DNA from: CAVXFB01 sp963760935
GTDB taxonomy: Bacteria > Planctomycetota > Planctomycetia > Pirellulales > Thermoguttaceae
NCBI GenBank assembly: GCA_963760935.1
Contig: CAVXFB010000008.1
Coordinates: forward strand, 620,001-684,000
Direction of reading: 5' to 3'
Length of the DNA: 64,000 nt
The position numbers and the translations under genes were made by a program. The notes under the pieces were generated by a model. It saw only the letters and a list, made by a program, of their open reading frames with translations. It had not been told where the DNA came from and made no database searches. Shown in pieces: positions 40,110-49,188 of this stretch. The first letter of the stretch is position 1. Every line of letters begins with the position of its first letter.

Positions 40110-40701
40110 TTTAACGGCATTGAGGCGGCCGACCATGGCCCCTTCGTGCCTCCCGTGCGTCGTGGCTTCCCTCTACCACGAATCGACCGATTTTTGGGGA
40201 CAGTTCAGTGGGAAGTCCGCTGGTCCGCGCGAACGCTTCGCCGGTCTTTTCTGTCCTGCTCGGAGCGAGGCGAAACTTGGCGCGGTGGTGGAGTTGTCGC
40301 GATTGATAGGCGACGGCCACTTGTTGACGGCTGCGTAGCAGCCCGGGGGCGGCTGCACTATCCGCGCACGTGATGGACCCAGGCGGGCGGCACGTTGCGC
40401 CACACCGCTTCGCGGCGGATTTCACGACCATCCAGCAGTCCCTTGAGCGCGGCGCTGATTCCGGGACGTAGGGGACCTCGGTCGGGGTAGGCCGTGCCGG
40501 CGGGCGTTCCAACAAGGCTAGGTGTTTCGGGATACGGGTCGTTAGCCGATCTATATTTTTTCCGCTCCCCATTATGGTGTGGTACCACAAACTGAAGGGG
40601 TGTGTTATATTGATTGCACTTGTAACCGCCTTTGTACTGCTTGAGCCAGGCATGATCTCCCACACTTACGAGACATCGGTTATTTCCAAAAAGACGGACC
40701 C
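40110..40701. other. Gap between tandem pentapeptide genes
   Basis: 592 bases without an intact gene. About half (40184-40473) is a duplicated segment that includes the 3' end of a methyltransferase gene; 40474-40701 holds nothing recognised. Confidence 0.6.
40184..40473 (-). pseudogene. Duplicated segment with methyltransferase 3' fragment
   Basis: This segment matches 43429-43717 closely. Its minus-strand part (40358-40470) encodes GISAALKGLLDGREIRREAV and ends WVHHVRG-stop, the exact C-terminus of the methyltransferase at 43612-44253. The rest of that gene is absent here, so it is a leftover of the tandem duplication. Confidence 0.8.
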
Positions 40702-43281
40702 ATGTTGCTGACACGCTTGTGCAATCGATTCGTACTGTTCGTCGTGATGCTCGCTGCTCCACTCGCCGACGCTCCGGCCGACATCTATCAGTGGGCGTGG
40801 GTCGACCCCGGCGATCCAAGCCAGGGCGTCGTACAGTCTTCCGTGCTGTGTCCGGATGGTTCGGGCATCTCGGCAGCGCCGGGAGCCCATATATCCTCTC
40901 GCGATTTGACACAGGCTTACCTGAGCGGTGGCGATCTTCACGGCGTCTACTTCAGTTCCTCTAACCTCACCAATGCTGATTTCCGTTCTGCCAATCTTGC
41001 GTCGGCAAAACTCAACCTCTGCAATCTTACTAGCGCCAACCTTCTCGGCACCACACTCACAAATGTGCAATTCACCACATGCACGCTAACCGATGCCAAC
41101 CTCAGCGACAGCAATCTTACTGGGGCGGTTTTTTCCGGAACGACTGTGACGGGCGCAAATTTCACCGGTGCTACTGTGAGTGGTGCCCATCTCACTGGCG
41201 TAACGGCCGACCAGCTTTACAGCACAGCCAGTTATCAGGTGAAGGATCTGAGTGGAATTTTCCTTTTTAGCAACTTGGCCGGATGGGACCTATCCGGGCA
41301 AAACCTAACGGGTGCGATAGTCGTTTCCGCGAATCTAACGGATGCAAATCTCAGCCATGCCAACCTCACGGGTGCGCAGCTCAGCACGACCAATCTGAGT
41401 GGCGTCAACTTCGCCGGTACAACGCTCGCAAATACGGACTTAGGTCAAACCAACCTAACTGCGGAACAACTCTACACAACAGCAAGCTATCAGGCCGGAG
41501 ACCTGCATGGGGTTTGGTTTGGAAAAACACTCGATGGGTGGAATCTCGCGGGGCAAAATCTCGAAAACGCCAGATTCGGTTCGACTACGATGACCGGGAT
41601 AAACCTTGTAGGAGCGAGCCTAAAGGGTGGCCGCGTGATCTCATGCGATTTGACAAACGCCGACCTCAGCTATGCAGATCTTACCGATGTGTGGTTCCAG
41701 GCGAACACCCTTACGAACGCTTACTTAACCGCAGCCAATCTCACGCGCACCAATTTATTCGAGAGCTCGCTCGTGGGCGCCGACTTGTCCGGCGCGATAG
41801 TCATCGGGGCCAATTTTGGTCGCACTGATCTTACGGCCGGGCAACTCTACAGCACGGCCAGCTACATAGCGAAGGATCTGCATGGCATTCAATTTGATCC
41901 CTCAAACCGGAGCCTGACATTTGATTTAACGGGCTGGAATCTCGCTAATCAAAACCTCAGTGGCGCGAGGTTAGGTAGCACCACCCTAACGAATGCCGAC
42001 CTCAGCAACGCTAACCTCACCGGAGCGTTCCTGAACAATAGCACGCTGACCGGCGCCAATCTCACGGGGGCGACCGTGGCGAACGCGAGTTTTAGCGGCT
42101 CAACTCTGACCGCCAATCAGTTGTACAGCACGGGAAGTTATATAGCGAAAGACCTTCACGGTATTCGAATTGGCGGCACGTCCACAAGTGCGCTCTTCGT
42201 GATGACTGGCTGGAATTTCGCGAACCAGGACCTTGCTGGAAGCGATTTCAGTTACACCACGTTGGCGAGTTGTTCATTTGTCGGGGCAGCGGTCACTGGT
42301 GCTCGGTTCAACGATTCCAACTTGACGTCCAGCCAACTCTATAGCACCGCCAGCTATCAGGCGAAGAATTTGCATGGTATTAGCCTCGGAAGAAAGAATC
42401 TCTATGGCTGGAACCTCGCGAACCAAGATCTTACCGGCGCAAGTTTCGACGGCGCTACACTGACGAACGTGGACTTCACGGGTTCAGAGGTGACAGGCGC
42501 GTCGTTTGGAGACACCAATCTCACGGCTGCCCAGCTATATAGCACCGCGAGTTATCAAGCGAAAGATCTGCATGGTCTTTGTATATATGCATCAAGTCCG
42601 TCGTTCAGCTTGTCCGGCTGGAACTTTGCGGATCAGAATCTTATTGGTGCCCAGTTCTATGTCGAGCTCATAGGTATCGCTAACCTTGACGGCGCCGACT
42701 TCAGCCGCGCTGATCTACGCGGCGCTTACGGGCCGTGGGAAGAAACCGGACCCGAGTCCCCCGCAATATTGAGTAACACGATCTTGAGTGACGGATCGAT
42801 CGATGCCTTGCACTTGGCCTCCGGCGAACGTCTGGCCATTAGAAATTTTGATAAGAACGCAGTCACATATCACGGAGTGGCCCTCCCCACCTGCATCAAA
42901 GTCCACTCCGAAATGACGCTTGCCGCAGGTTCCTCGCTCGAATTGGTCCTCGATGACAAACCCTGGAGTTCAACTATTTTCTTCGATACTGGTATTCCCG
43001 TGTCGTTGGCCGGACAACTTGAATTGACCGTCGCTCTAGGTTCGGATCTTAGCGGTTGCGTTGGCGACGCTTTCAAATTATTCAACTGGACTGGTGTCAG
43101 TCCCACCGGACAGTTCCAAATCTTCTCCGACCCTGGTTACGTCTGGGACACATCCAATCTTTACACTACCGGCGCAGTCACGCTATTGGCCGTCCCCGAG
43201 CCTTCTACAATCGTCTTGCTTACCGCTGCCTTCTTTGGCCTAGCCGCGTTTGTTCGGCGACGGCATGTTGTACACATTTAA
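40702..43281 (+). CDS. PEP-CTERM pentapeptide-repeat protein, tandem copy B
   Basis: Exported protein of 859 residues and the same build as copy A: signal peptide (MLLTRLCNRFVLFVVMLAAP), the shared opening IYQWAWVDPGDP, pentapeptide beta-helix, beta-rich tail with SLAGQLELTV and FKLFNWTGVSPTGQF, and a PEP-CTERM anchor (VPEPSTIVLLTAAFFGLAAFV then RRRH). The interrupting motif (QLYSTASYQAKDLHGL type) occurs six times, one more than in copy A, so copies have gained or lost whole units. Sequence divergence in the pentapeptides is considerable, so the duplication is not very recent or has been under diversifying change. Confidence 0.88.
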   Translation: MLLTRLCNRFVLFVVMLAAPLADAPADIYQWAWVDPGDPSQGVVQSSVLCPDGSGISAAPGAHISSRDLTQAYLSGGDLHGVYFSSSNLTNADFRSANLASAKLNLCNLTSANLLGTTLTNVQFTTCTLTDANLSDSNLTGAVFSGTTVTGANFTGATVSGAHLTGVTADQLYSTASYQVKDLSGIFLFSNLAGWDLSGQNLTGAIVVSANLTDANLSHANLTGAQLSTTNLSGVNFAGTTLANTDLGQTNLTAEQLYTTASYQAGDLHGVWFGKTLDGWNLAGQNLENARFGSTTMTGINLVGASLKGGRVISCDLTNADLSYADLTDVWFQANTLTNAYLTAANLTRTNLFESSLVGADLSGAIVIGANFGRTDLTAGQLYSTASYIAKDLHGIQFDPSNRSLTFDLTGWNLANQNLSGARLGSTTLTNADLSNANLTGAFLNNSTLTGANLTGATVANASFSGSTLTANQLYSTGSYIAKDLHGIRIGGTSTSALFVMTGWNFANQDLAGSDFSYTTLASCSFVGAAVTGARFNDSNLTSSQLYSTASYQAKNLHGISLGRKNLYGWNLANQDLTGASFDGATLTNVDFTGSEVTGASFGDTNLTAAQLYSTASYQAKDLHGLCIYASSPSFSLSGWNFADQNLIGAQFYVELIGIANLDGADFSRADLRGAYGPWEETGPESPAILSNTILSDGSIDALHLASGERLAIRNFDKNAVTYHGVALPTCIKVHSEMTLAAGSSLELVLDDKPWSSTIFFDTGIPVSLAGQLELTVALGSDLSGCVGDAFKLFNWTGVSPTGQFQIFSDPGYVWDTSNLYTTGAVTLLAVPEPSTIVLLTAAFFGLAAFVRRRHVVHI

Positions 43282-43611
43282 TGCTCTCAAACCAGTGGGC
43301 CGTGCCGTTATCGGCTGAGTACTCAAGCAGTCGTGTTGCCAACCCGTATCGTCGGTCATGACGACTTTATATCTCTCGGCTGCCATGGCATCCCATCACG
43401 TCACCCCTTTTCCCGGGGTGCTGAGAAACGACCGATTTTTGGGGACAGTTCCGGTGGGAGTCTTCTTGATCGCGCGAGTGCTCTACCGGTCTTTTCTGAT
43501 CTGCTCGGAGCGAGGCGAAACTTGGCGCGGTGGTGGAGTTGTCGCGATTGATAGGCGACGGCCACTTGTTGACGGCTGCGTAGCAGCCCGGGGGCGTCTG
43601 TGCTATCCGCA
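43282..43611. other. Gap after pentapeptide gene B
   Basis: 330 bases without a gene; 43429-43611 belongs to the duplicated segment, the remainder shows nothing recognised. Confidence 0.6.
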
Positions 43612-43717
43612 CTACCCGCGCACGTGATGGACCCAGGCGGGCGGCACGTTGCGCCACACGGCTTCACGGCGGATTTCACGACCGTCCAACAGCCCCTTTA
43701 GCGCGGCACTGATTCCG
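43429..43717. repeat. Second copy of the duplicated segment, including an intact methyltransferase end
   Basis: Matches 40184-40473 over about 290 bases, with short differences (an extra GCACTACC near 43610). Here the segment runs on into the complete methyltransferase gene, marking this as the parental junction. Confidence 0.8.
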
Positions 43718-44253
43718 CGCAGCCGGGCCCGCTCCTTACGGCCGCTAATGATGGTTCGGGCGGGACGCACGCCGATGTACTCGAAAAACGAAAGCGTGCC
43801 CCCGGGGGACAGCAAGGCGGCCAAGACGGCGAGAATTCGCTCCACATCGGCCACGGCAAAGTTGTTGAGGGGCAAGCCGGAAACGATCAGGTCGTACGGC
43901 TCACCGCGCGGCAATTCTTCGACGGGGCAGTGGAGCACGCGGGCGGAGCTAGCCACGGCCTGGAACGCCGGTTCGTGGTCGAATCGATGTTTGAGCTGTT
44001 CGACGAACGTGGCGTTGAGTTCCACCAGATCGATGCGGTCGGCGGCGCCCATGCCGGCGATGATTCGCTGCGTGACGGCGCCCGTGCCCGGCCCGACTTC
44101 CAGGATCCGGCGCGGCCGGGCAGATTTTTCACGCACAAAGCGGGCCAGCGCCGCGGCCAAGTAGCGCCCGCTGGGCAGAATGGCCCCAGTCGTGTGAAAT
44201 GTCCGCAGGAACTCACGAAAGAACAGCCCGTGCTCGGCGAGTTTTTGTTTCAT
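43612..44253 (-). CDS. SAM-dependent methyltransferase, phospholipid N-methyltransferase-like
   Basis: The 213-residue protein has a class I methyltransferase fold: motif I ILEVGPGTGAVTQRI, an acidic turn LVELN, then YDLIVSGLPLNNF as motif IV and LLSPGGTLSFFEYIG. The N-terminal segment FHTTGAILPSGRYLAAALARFV resembles bacterial phosphatidylethanolamine N-methyltransferases (PmtA), which act on membrane lipids; rRNA dimethyladenosine transferases are a more distant alternative. It starts 11 bases after the secreted-protein gene and is probably co-transcribed with it. Its last 35 codons are duplicated at 40358-40470. Confidence 0.8.
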   Translation of the reverse strand: MKQKLAEHGLFFREFLRTFHTTGAILPSGRYLAAALARFVREKSARPRRILEVGPGTGAVTQRIIAGMGAADRIDLVELNATFVEQLKHRFDHEPAFQAVASSARVLHCPVEELPRGEPYDLIVSGLPLNNFAVADVERILAVLAALLSPGGTLSFFEYIGVRPARTIISGRKERARLRGISAALKGLLDGREIRREAVWRNVPPAWVHHVRG

Positions 44254-44264
44254 GCGAGGCGATT

Positions 44265-44801
44265 CTACCGCACCTTGCCCCGCGGCACCACCTTATCGGA
44301 GACGACGACTTCGTCGGACGAGGCCGACTTGGCCCACGAACCGCGTGACGCCGTTCTGGGGATTTCTGCCTGGGCAGTCTGGTCACGCCACAGCAGCGGC
44401 CCCTCGATGCGCTCGGCGGACTCTCGCGGCTGCCGCACCGGACGCGACGCCGCCAGCTTCGACATCAACGGATACTTCTGCTTATTGGCCGTTGCGGTCT
44501 TTGCGGCGCTGCTTGGGTAATGCCTTACCACAGCAGGCTTCGGCGGCGATGTGCGATTAAGGCTATGCCGAAACGCCTCGTATTCCTCCGTCTTGAGGAT
44601 CTTTTTGGCGTGCCCGAGAATCCGCGACCGTTCCGACCGGCTGATTTCGCCGTCGGCCATGGCAAGGCTAACTTCGTCTTGCAAGTATTGCCGCATGGCG
44701 AGGGCCGTGTATCGGCCTAATTCGAGCGACCTCGCGACTTGAGCCTGAGCCGCGACTGCCAGCACTACTGCGGCCGCTGTTGCGACGAATTGTTTTCGCA
44801 T
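44265..44801 (-). CDS. Secreted protein of unknown function
   Basis: The 178-residue product begins with a signal peptide (MRKQFVATAAAVVLAVAAQA). ATG 44801 is chosen because GGGAG stands six bases upstream; codons further upstream are open but unlike protein. The mature part has a helical segment with MADGEISRSERSRILGHAKK, loosely like an EF-hand/TerB-type acidic loop, and a basic, Ser/Pro-rich C-terminus. No family is recognised. It precedes the methyltransferase gene by 11 bases. Confidence 0.6.
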   Translation of the reverse strand: MRKQFVATAAAVVLAVAAQAQVARSLELGRYTALAMRQYLQDEVSLAMADGEISRSERSRILGHAKKILKTEEYEAFRHSLNRTSPPKPAVVRHYPSSAAKTATANKQKYPLMSKLAASRPVRQPRESAERIEGPLLWRDQTAQAEIPRTASRGSWAKSASSDEVVVSDKVVPRGKVR

Positions 44802-45214
44802 AGCTATCTCCCTTGCCTCTCGGTTGGGCAAACATGCCTGTCTGACGCACTCCGGCTTGGCCTCAAGCGGTGAGGACCACGGCCGATCCAGAAATGTCAT
44901 CGGAACCGGATTTCCCGGAACTTAACGCACAGGCTTCCCAATCGGAAGAGTTTGCAACTCGGGGGCGGAAGAATCGGCAAAAACAGCAAACCTTGCCAGA
45001 ATAGCCCAGCTAGCCACGGAGGAGTGGCGAGTTGTCAGTGGCTAGTGACCAGTTGGAGGGGCTGGTTCGGTTTCGGCCGCTGCAATGACAGGACATCGGA
45101 GCACTAAAAACTCGCCACCGTCCACTAACGGCGAACGATTGCCCGCCACAAGACGTTGCAGTTTGGTGGGCGATGCCCACCCTACACTGGCCACTGCCCA
45201 CTCGCCACTATCCA
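44802..45214. other. Gene-free stretch holding inverted repeats
   Basis: 413 bases between two minus-strand genes. Most of 45022-45214 is the repeat described separately; 44802-45021 shows nothing beyond the ribosome site of the next gene. Confidence 0.5.
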
Positions 45215-45218
45215 CTAG
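45022..45218. repeat. Inverted repeat of the AGTGGCGAGT family with inner hairpin
   Basis: Outer arms GAGTGGCGAGTTGTCAGTGG (45022 onward) and CTGGCCACTGCCCACTCGCC (45187 onward) pair imperfectly over about 30 bases. Inside, GGTGGGC-GAT-GCCCACC (45165-45181) is a perfect hairpin. The element sits directly behind the DUF1207 gene and overlaps its last bases. Confidence 0.6.
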
Positions 45219-46366
45219 TAATCGTACCAGAGCCCTACGCCGAGTTGCTCTTCGAATACGTTGTAGAACTGGTACTCATCGCTCATGCCGTTGAAGTACT
45301 GCAAGCCGATGCGGAGGAGATGGCCGCTACGGCCGCGCCATTGCCAGCCGGTTTGCAGGGCGACATTGCCGCCGAAATCGTTCTCTTGTCGCAAGTGGCC
45401 GTTGACAGCGAAAAACGGTGCACCGGCGCCTCCGGAGGGTTCGGTGGAACTGAGCTCGGCGCCGAATTGGAACTCCCACGGCTCGGCGCCACCGTCGACG
45501 TAAACTGCGTAGCCCACTTCGGAGTACAGTCGCAACGCGGGGTTCAGATAGACGGCCATGCCAAGTATCAGGGACTCGCGCACGTAGTTGATCCGCGGAT
45601 AGTCGGGAAACCGCTGCATGAACTCGTCGCCGAGGTGCGAGCTGAGGTGATAGTAGCCGAACTTTGCTTCAAAAGGGCCCTGGCGCGTGGTGAATGGCAC
45701 GCCGGCGCGGAAGTCGACGGCGTCCAGGTCGCGCAGATGTTCGAGGTCGAGTCGTGGAAAGGCCGCCGCTTCGACGTCCAACTGCCAGCCTTGCGGCCAC
45801 ACATCGTTGTCGGTGCCATAGCGCAATAGCCCGACGCGACCGCCGATCGTGGCGTCCCATCGCCAGCCGAGATTGCGTAAATGGACCCATTGCGTGGCGA
45901 TGCGCGGCTCGCGGCCGCCCGCCAAGTAGGAGCGGTACATCAGGCCGGTCGGGAGAAGCTGCCACGACAGGGTCTCGTCGTTCGTCAGCGAGCGGTCCAT
46001 GTATGAGCCGTTATCGAACGGATGTTGGCTTAGGGTGGGATCGACGCCGCCCGGCAGCGCGCCGGTCATGCCAAGATCCTCAGGCATTCCGGGGGCCGAA
46101 GGGGCAAAACCGCCGGGCCCAGTTGGATCGATGGTTGCCAAGGTTGGCCCAAGCGGCTGCGTCGGCGGCATGGGCATCTGTGCCATGGACGGCACACCGG
46201 TTGACGGATAGGACGGATAGCTGGCCTGCACTCCGCTGGGCAGCATCTGCTGTGGTCCGGGCGACGCGGACATGCTTTGTGCGATCGCCGAGTTCGGGCC
46301 GCTGTCGATTCCTCCATAGAGCACCCCAGCCAGCATCACGACAGCAAGCAAGCGACGCCCAAGCAT
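45215..46366 (-). CDS. DUF1207 family outer-membrane-like protein
   Basis: The 383-residue protein has a signal peptide (about residues 1-29), a Pro/Met/Gly-rich linker up to residue 120, and a C-terminal domain of alternating beta-strands: WQLLPTGLMYRSYLAGGREPR, TQWVHLRNLGWRWDATIGGR, FEAKFGYYHLSSHLGDEF, YVRESLILGMAVYLNP and a last strand ending in aromatic residues (LGVGLWYDY). This is the DUF1207 signature and looks like a beta-barrel. GGAGG lies eight bases before ATG 46366. Function unknown; planctomycete genomes commonly carry several. Confidence 0.85.
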   Translation of the reverse strand: MLGRRLLAVVMLAGVLYGGIDSGPNSAIAQSMSASPGPQQMLPSGVQASYPSYPSTGVPSMAQMPMPPTQPLGPTLATIDPTGPGGFAPSAPGMPEDLGMTGALPGGVDPTLSQHPFDNGSYMDRSLTNDETLSWQLLPTGLMYRSYLAGGREPRIATQWVHLRNLGWRWDATIGGRVGLLRYGTDNDVWPQGWQLDVEAAAFPRLDLEHLRDLDAVDFRAGVPFTTRQGPFEAKFGYYHLSSHLGDEFMQRFPDYPRINYVRESLILGMAVYLNPALRLYSEVGYAVYVDGGAEPWEFQFGAELSSTEPSGGAGAPFFAVNGHLRQENDFGGNVALQTGWQWRGRSGHLLRIGLQYFNGMSDEYQFYNVFEEQLGVGLWYDY

Positions 46367-46582
46367 GATGGCAGTCCTCCGGCCCAGAAACCTATAAAAG
46401 GGTCGGTAGTGTAGCGATTTCCGCGAAGCGGGGGGAGGCCGATTCTTTGTTGATGCAAGGGCTTAATTTGCAAGGTGTTATGATGGTGACCGCTCATGAG
46501 GCACGCGGAATCCGTTGACACCTGCCGGGGCGATTATTACGTTGGACGTTGACGACCCGCGTCTCTTGAAGCTTGGCGAAAT

Positions 46583-48193
46583 ATGGCACGGTTTACGCTC
46601 TTGATACGGCCTGCGCTGCTAATCGTGGCCTTGGTCTTGGGCCAATGCTTCGCGAGCCCCTCGTCGGCGCAGCTTCCGGGCATGCGAACTCCTCTGGAGT
46701 CGCCGGTGGCACGAGTCGATCCGTGCGTTGTGACGATCAAAGTCGATGCCGGCGAGGGCAGCGGTTTTCTGGTCGATGCCAAAGGGCTGATCGTTACCAA
46801 CTACCACGTGATCGAAGGGGCCAAGACGGCGACCGTCGTCTTGGCCGACAAAAAGACCTTGCCCGTCGAAGGCTTCGTGGCGATCAACCAGGGCAAGGAC
46901 TTGGCCCTGCTGCGGGTCCAGGCCGGCGCCACGCCGCTGCCGTCGCTGTTGGTCTCGCAGCAGACTCCGGCGCGAGGCGAGCGTGTCTTTGCCTTTGGGG
47001 CGCCGATGGGCCTGAGCGGCTCGGTTACTGATGGCATTGTGGCGGCCGTGCGCAGCGGGGCCGAAGTTGCCGACACGCTGCGCAAGCTGGCCCACCGCGA
47101 CGTCTACCGCGAGTCGCTGCACTATGATCTCGACGCCCAGTGGGTGCAGAGCACGGCCCCGATTTCGCCCGGCAACAGCGGTGGCCCGTTGGTCAACGCT
47201 CAGGGCGAGGTCGTCGGCGTGAACACCTGGCTGTGGACGGCCGTTGGGCAGAACCTCAACTTCTCGCTATCGGCCATCCATGTCCGCGAGCTTATGCAGA
47301 GCGGCGGCGATGCGGTCAAGCCGCTGTCGAGCCTGCCCGCGCCTCGGCCTGGTTGGGAAAGTCGCCGCCGCGGCGACGTCGATCAGACGCTCGCCCTGTG
47401 GATGGACTTGAGCAAGCTGAATTATGAGTACAGCCAGAAAGTGGCCGAGCAATACAAGAAGCTGCGGCCGATTGTGCCCATCGACCCGGGCAATCCCAAA
47501 CGAGGGCAGAACACGCGCGACCGGAAGAAGGCGGTGATCTACGACCGAGTGGCCGAAGTCTACGATGAATATGCCGGGCGGGTGAAATCGCTGGACACAA
47601 CCGCGGTCGACCCCGACTTGCTGTATCTGACGATCGTGGAAGCCGATCTCGCCCAACGGATCGCCGATGTGTGCAAAGAGATGGCCGGCGCCCTGACGGG
47701 GCACGCGGACGACGACATCGCGAAGAATCAAACGAAGCTGGACGCCTTCAAGGACACCAGTAATGATCTGCGAACCATTCGCGATCTACTGCGGATACGG
47801 TTGAACCAGAAATATAACCGGAAGTTCCCTTCGACGTGGGAGATCGTTAACGGCGTCGCGTTGAGTCCGGAGCGTACGGTGGTGCGAGAGCGAAAATCGC
47901 CGGGGGCGTCGGCCGCCGCCACGATGAGTGAAACGCCGTCGCAAGACAGGTCGCCCGAGACAGTCGTGCAGCCGTCCGAACGCAGGCCGCGCCCGACGCC
48001 GATTGCCCGACCGGGGCCTCAAATGGGCTTTCGCATTTGGACCGACCGCAGCGGGCGTTTCAAGGTCAACGCCAGATACGTGGGGCAAGTGGGGGATGAC
48101 GTCAGGTTGCAAGAAATTGACGGCGCCTACCTCCGCATCCAGCTAAGCGAATTGAGCGAGGCCGATCAGAAGTTCATCGCCGAGCTACCCTGA
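46583..48193 (+). CDS. Secreted trypsin-like serine protease with C-terminal SHD1 domain
   Basis: The 536-residue protein has a signal peptide (about 1-29, ending SSAQ) and an HtrA-type S1C protease domain with the full triad: His75 in TNYHVI, Asp106 in GKDLALL and Ser199 in GNSGGP. There is no PDZ domain. A helical middle region (about 260-410) is followed by a low-complexity linker and a C-terminal SHD1 domain (about 482-536: RIWTDRSGRFKVNARYVG, LSEADQKFI). SHD1 domains are frequent in planctomycete secreted proteins and may bind protein or surface ligands. The gene is divergent from the DUF1207 gene. Confidence 0.88.
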   Translation: MARFTLLIRPALLIVALVLGQCFASPSSAQLPGMRTPLESPVARVDPCVVTIKVDAGEGSGFLVDAKGLIVTNYHVIEGAKTATVVLADKKTLPVEGFVAINQGKDLALLRVQAGATPLPSLLVSQQTPARGERVFAFGAPMGLSGSVTDGIVAAVRSGAEVADTLRKLAHRDVYRESLHYDLDAQWVQSTAPISPGNSGGPLVNAQGEVVGVNTWLWTAVGQNLNFSLSAIHVRELMQSGGDAVKPLSSLPAPRPGWESRRRGDVDQTLALWMDLSKLNYEYSQKVAEQYKKLRPIVPIDPGNPKRGQNTRDRKKAVIYDRVAEVYDEYAGRVKSLDTTAVDPDLLYLTIVEADLAQRIADVCKEMAGALTGHADDDIAKNQTKLDAFKDTSNDLRTIRDLLRIRLNQKYNRKFPSTWEIVNGVALSPERTVVRERKSPGASAAATMSETPSQDRSPETVVQPSERRPRPTPIARPGPQMGFRIWTDRSGRFKVNARYVGQVGDDVRLQEIDGAYLRIQLSELSEADQKFIAELP

Positions 48194-48333
48194 GCAGCCC
48201 GTCGAAAATCGAGCATTTGATACCGGCAAGGAAATTGGGAGGGACGCAGCAGACCGACGAGGCTGGGGCGACAGCCACAATTCGCACGTCATAAGGCGAG
48301 CGGAATATTTGGTGGAGCGTGACGTAGTGCTGC

Positions 48334-48366
48334 CCTCACCCTGGCCCGCTCCCGGCGTGAGAAGGG
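48334..48366. repeat. Intergenic relative of the prmC insert
   Basis: CTCACCCTGGCCCGCTCCCG with GCGTGAGAAGGGA following resembles the element inside prmC at 7738-7781, with a similar partial palindrome. It lies between convergent genes. Confidence 0.45.
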
Positions 48367-48373
48367 ACTCCAA

Positions 48374-48865
48374 TCAAAACATCGGGCCCTTGCCGAGCTT
48401 GCGGCGGATGGGGACGAATTGGCCAACGTGCATGATGAGGTGGTTGCCGAGCAGCAGTAGCACCGAGCCGATCGTGGGGCAGTATTCGCGCATCGCTTCG
48501 GGACCGGGCTTGTCGAGATCGGCCTCGGGCGTAGCTTCGACGGCTGCCAGCGACGCCGCTTTCATCTCGTCGAGCAGCTTCAGGTACTCGGCCTTCGTGG
48601 CGAACTTCGAGCAGTCGTCCGAGGTCGAGGTCTCCTTGGTGTAGGCGGCGTCGAAACCGTCGGGCAGGGCCGGGGCGTCTCGGCCTATCGACGTCAGCAT
48701 GCCCCGGAGGCTGGTGATGAGGTGGCCGAGTTGCCAGGCAATGTGATTCGTGCCTGGCACCGAACGAACCAGCAGGTCGGTTTCGGCGAGGTCCTCGACG
48801 TAGGCCCGAGTGAGAAAGTGGCTCATTTCGATCGACTGGCGGAGGATGTCTTTGGCGGCGGACAT
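48374..48865 (-). CDS. DinB-family protein
   Basis: The 163-residue protein is a four-helix bundle of the DinB/YfiT type, with three histidines placed as metal ligands: NHIAWQLGHL at about residues 40-49 and NHLIMHVGQF near the end. Such proteins act as metal-dependent transferases, often thiol transferases, in the cytoplasm. Substrate unknown. It is convergent with the protease gene and has no close co-directional partner. Confidence 0.8.
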   Translation of the reverse strand: MSAAKDILRQSIEMSHFLTRAYVEDLAETDLLVRSVPGTNHIAWQLGHLITSLRGMLTSIGRDAPALPDGFDAAYTKETSTSDDCSKFATKAEYLKLLDEMKAASLAAVEATPEADLDKPGPEAMREYCPTIGSVLLLLGNHLIMHVGQFVPIRRKLGKGPMF

Positions 48866-49188
48866 GGCAGGAACTGGGGGTTAGAGGCTAGGGACTAGGG
48901 TCGGGGTTCAGAATCGTACCGTCGGCATTGTAGCCTGGCGGTCAATGGCCGCAGCGGTGCCAACGTCCTTCACACCGGCTGGCGTGCGCTGTGATGGTTG
49001 CCACCCGATTGGTCTATTTTGTCTGCCCCTGCCCCCAAATCCCCCACCCCCTCGATCCCCCGTCCCGCTCATTGCGGCGTTCCGGCCGATACGATAGACT
49101 ACGGGATTCTTTCATGGCCGAAATAGCAAAGTCGGCCGCCAACCTAAAATCTCACCTAGCTTTTTTCAAATTGAGTAGGAGACAGCCA
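48866..49188. other. Upstream region of nifJ
   Basis: Holds a short GCTAGGGACTAGGG direct repeat and an alternative in-frame nifJ start (ATG 49114). AGGAGA near 49175-49181 serves the GTG start. No other gene is seen. Confidence 0.5.

Noticed and set aside
37791..43281. Regularly spaced repeats that could suggest a CRISPR array
   Set aside because: The repeats are coding, spaced at codon multiples, degenerate, and explained by pentapeptide units.
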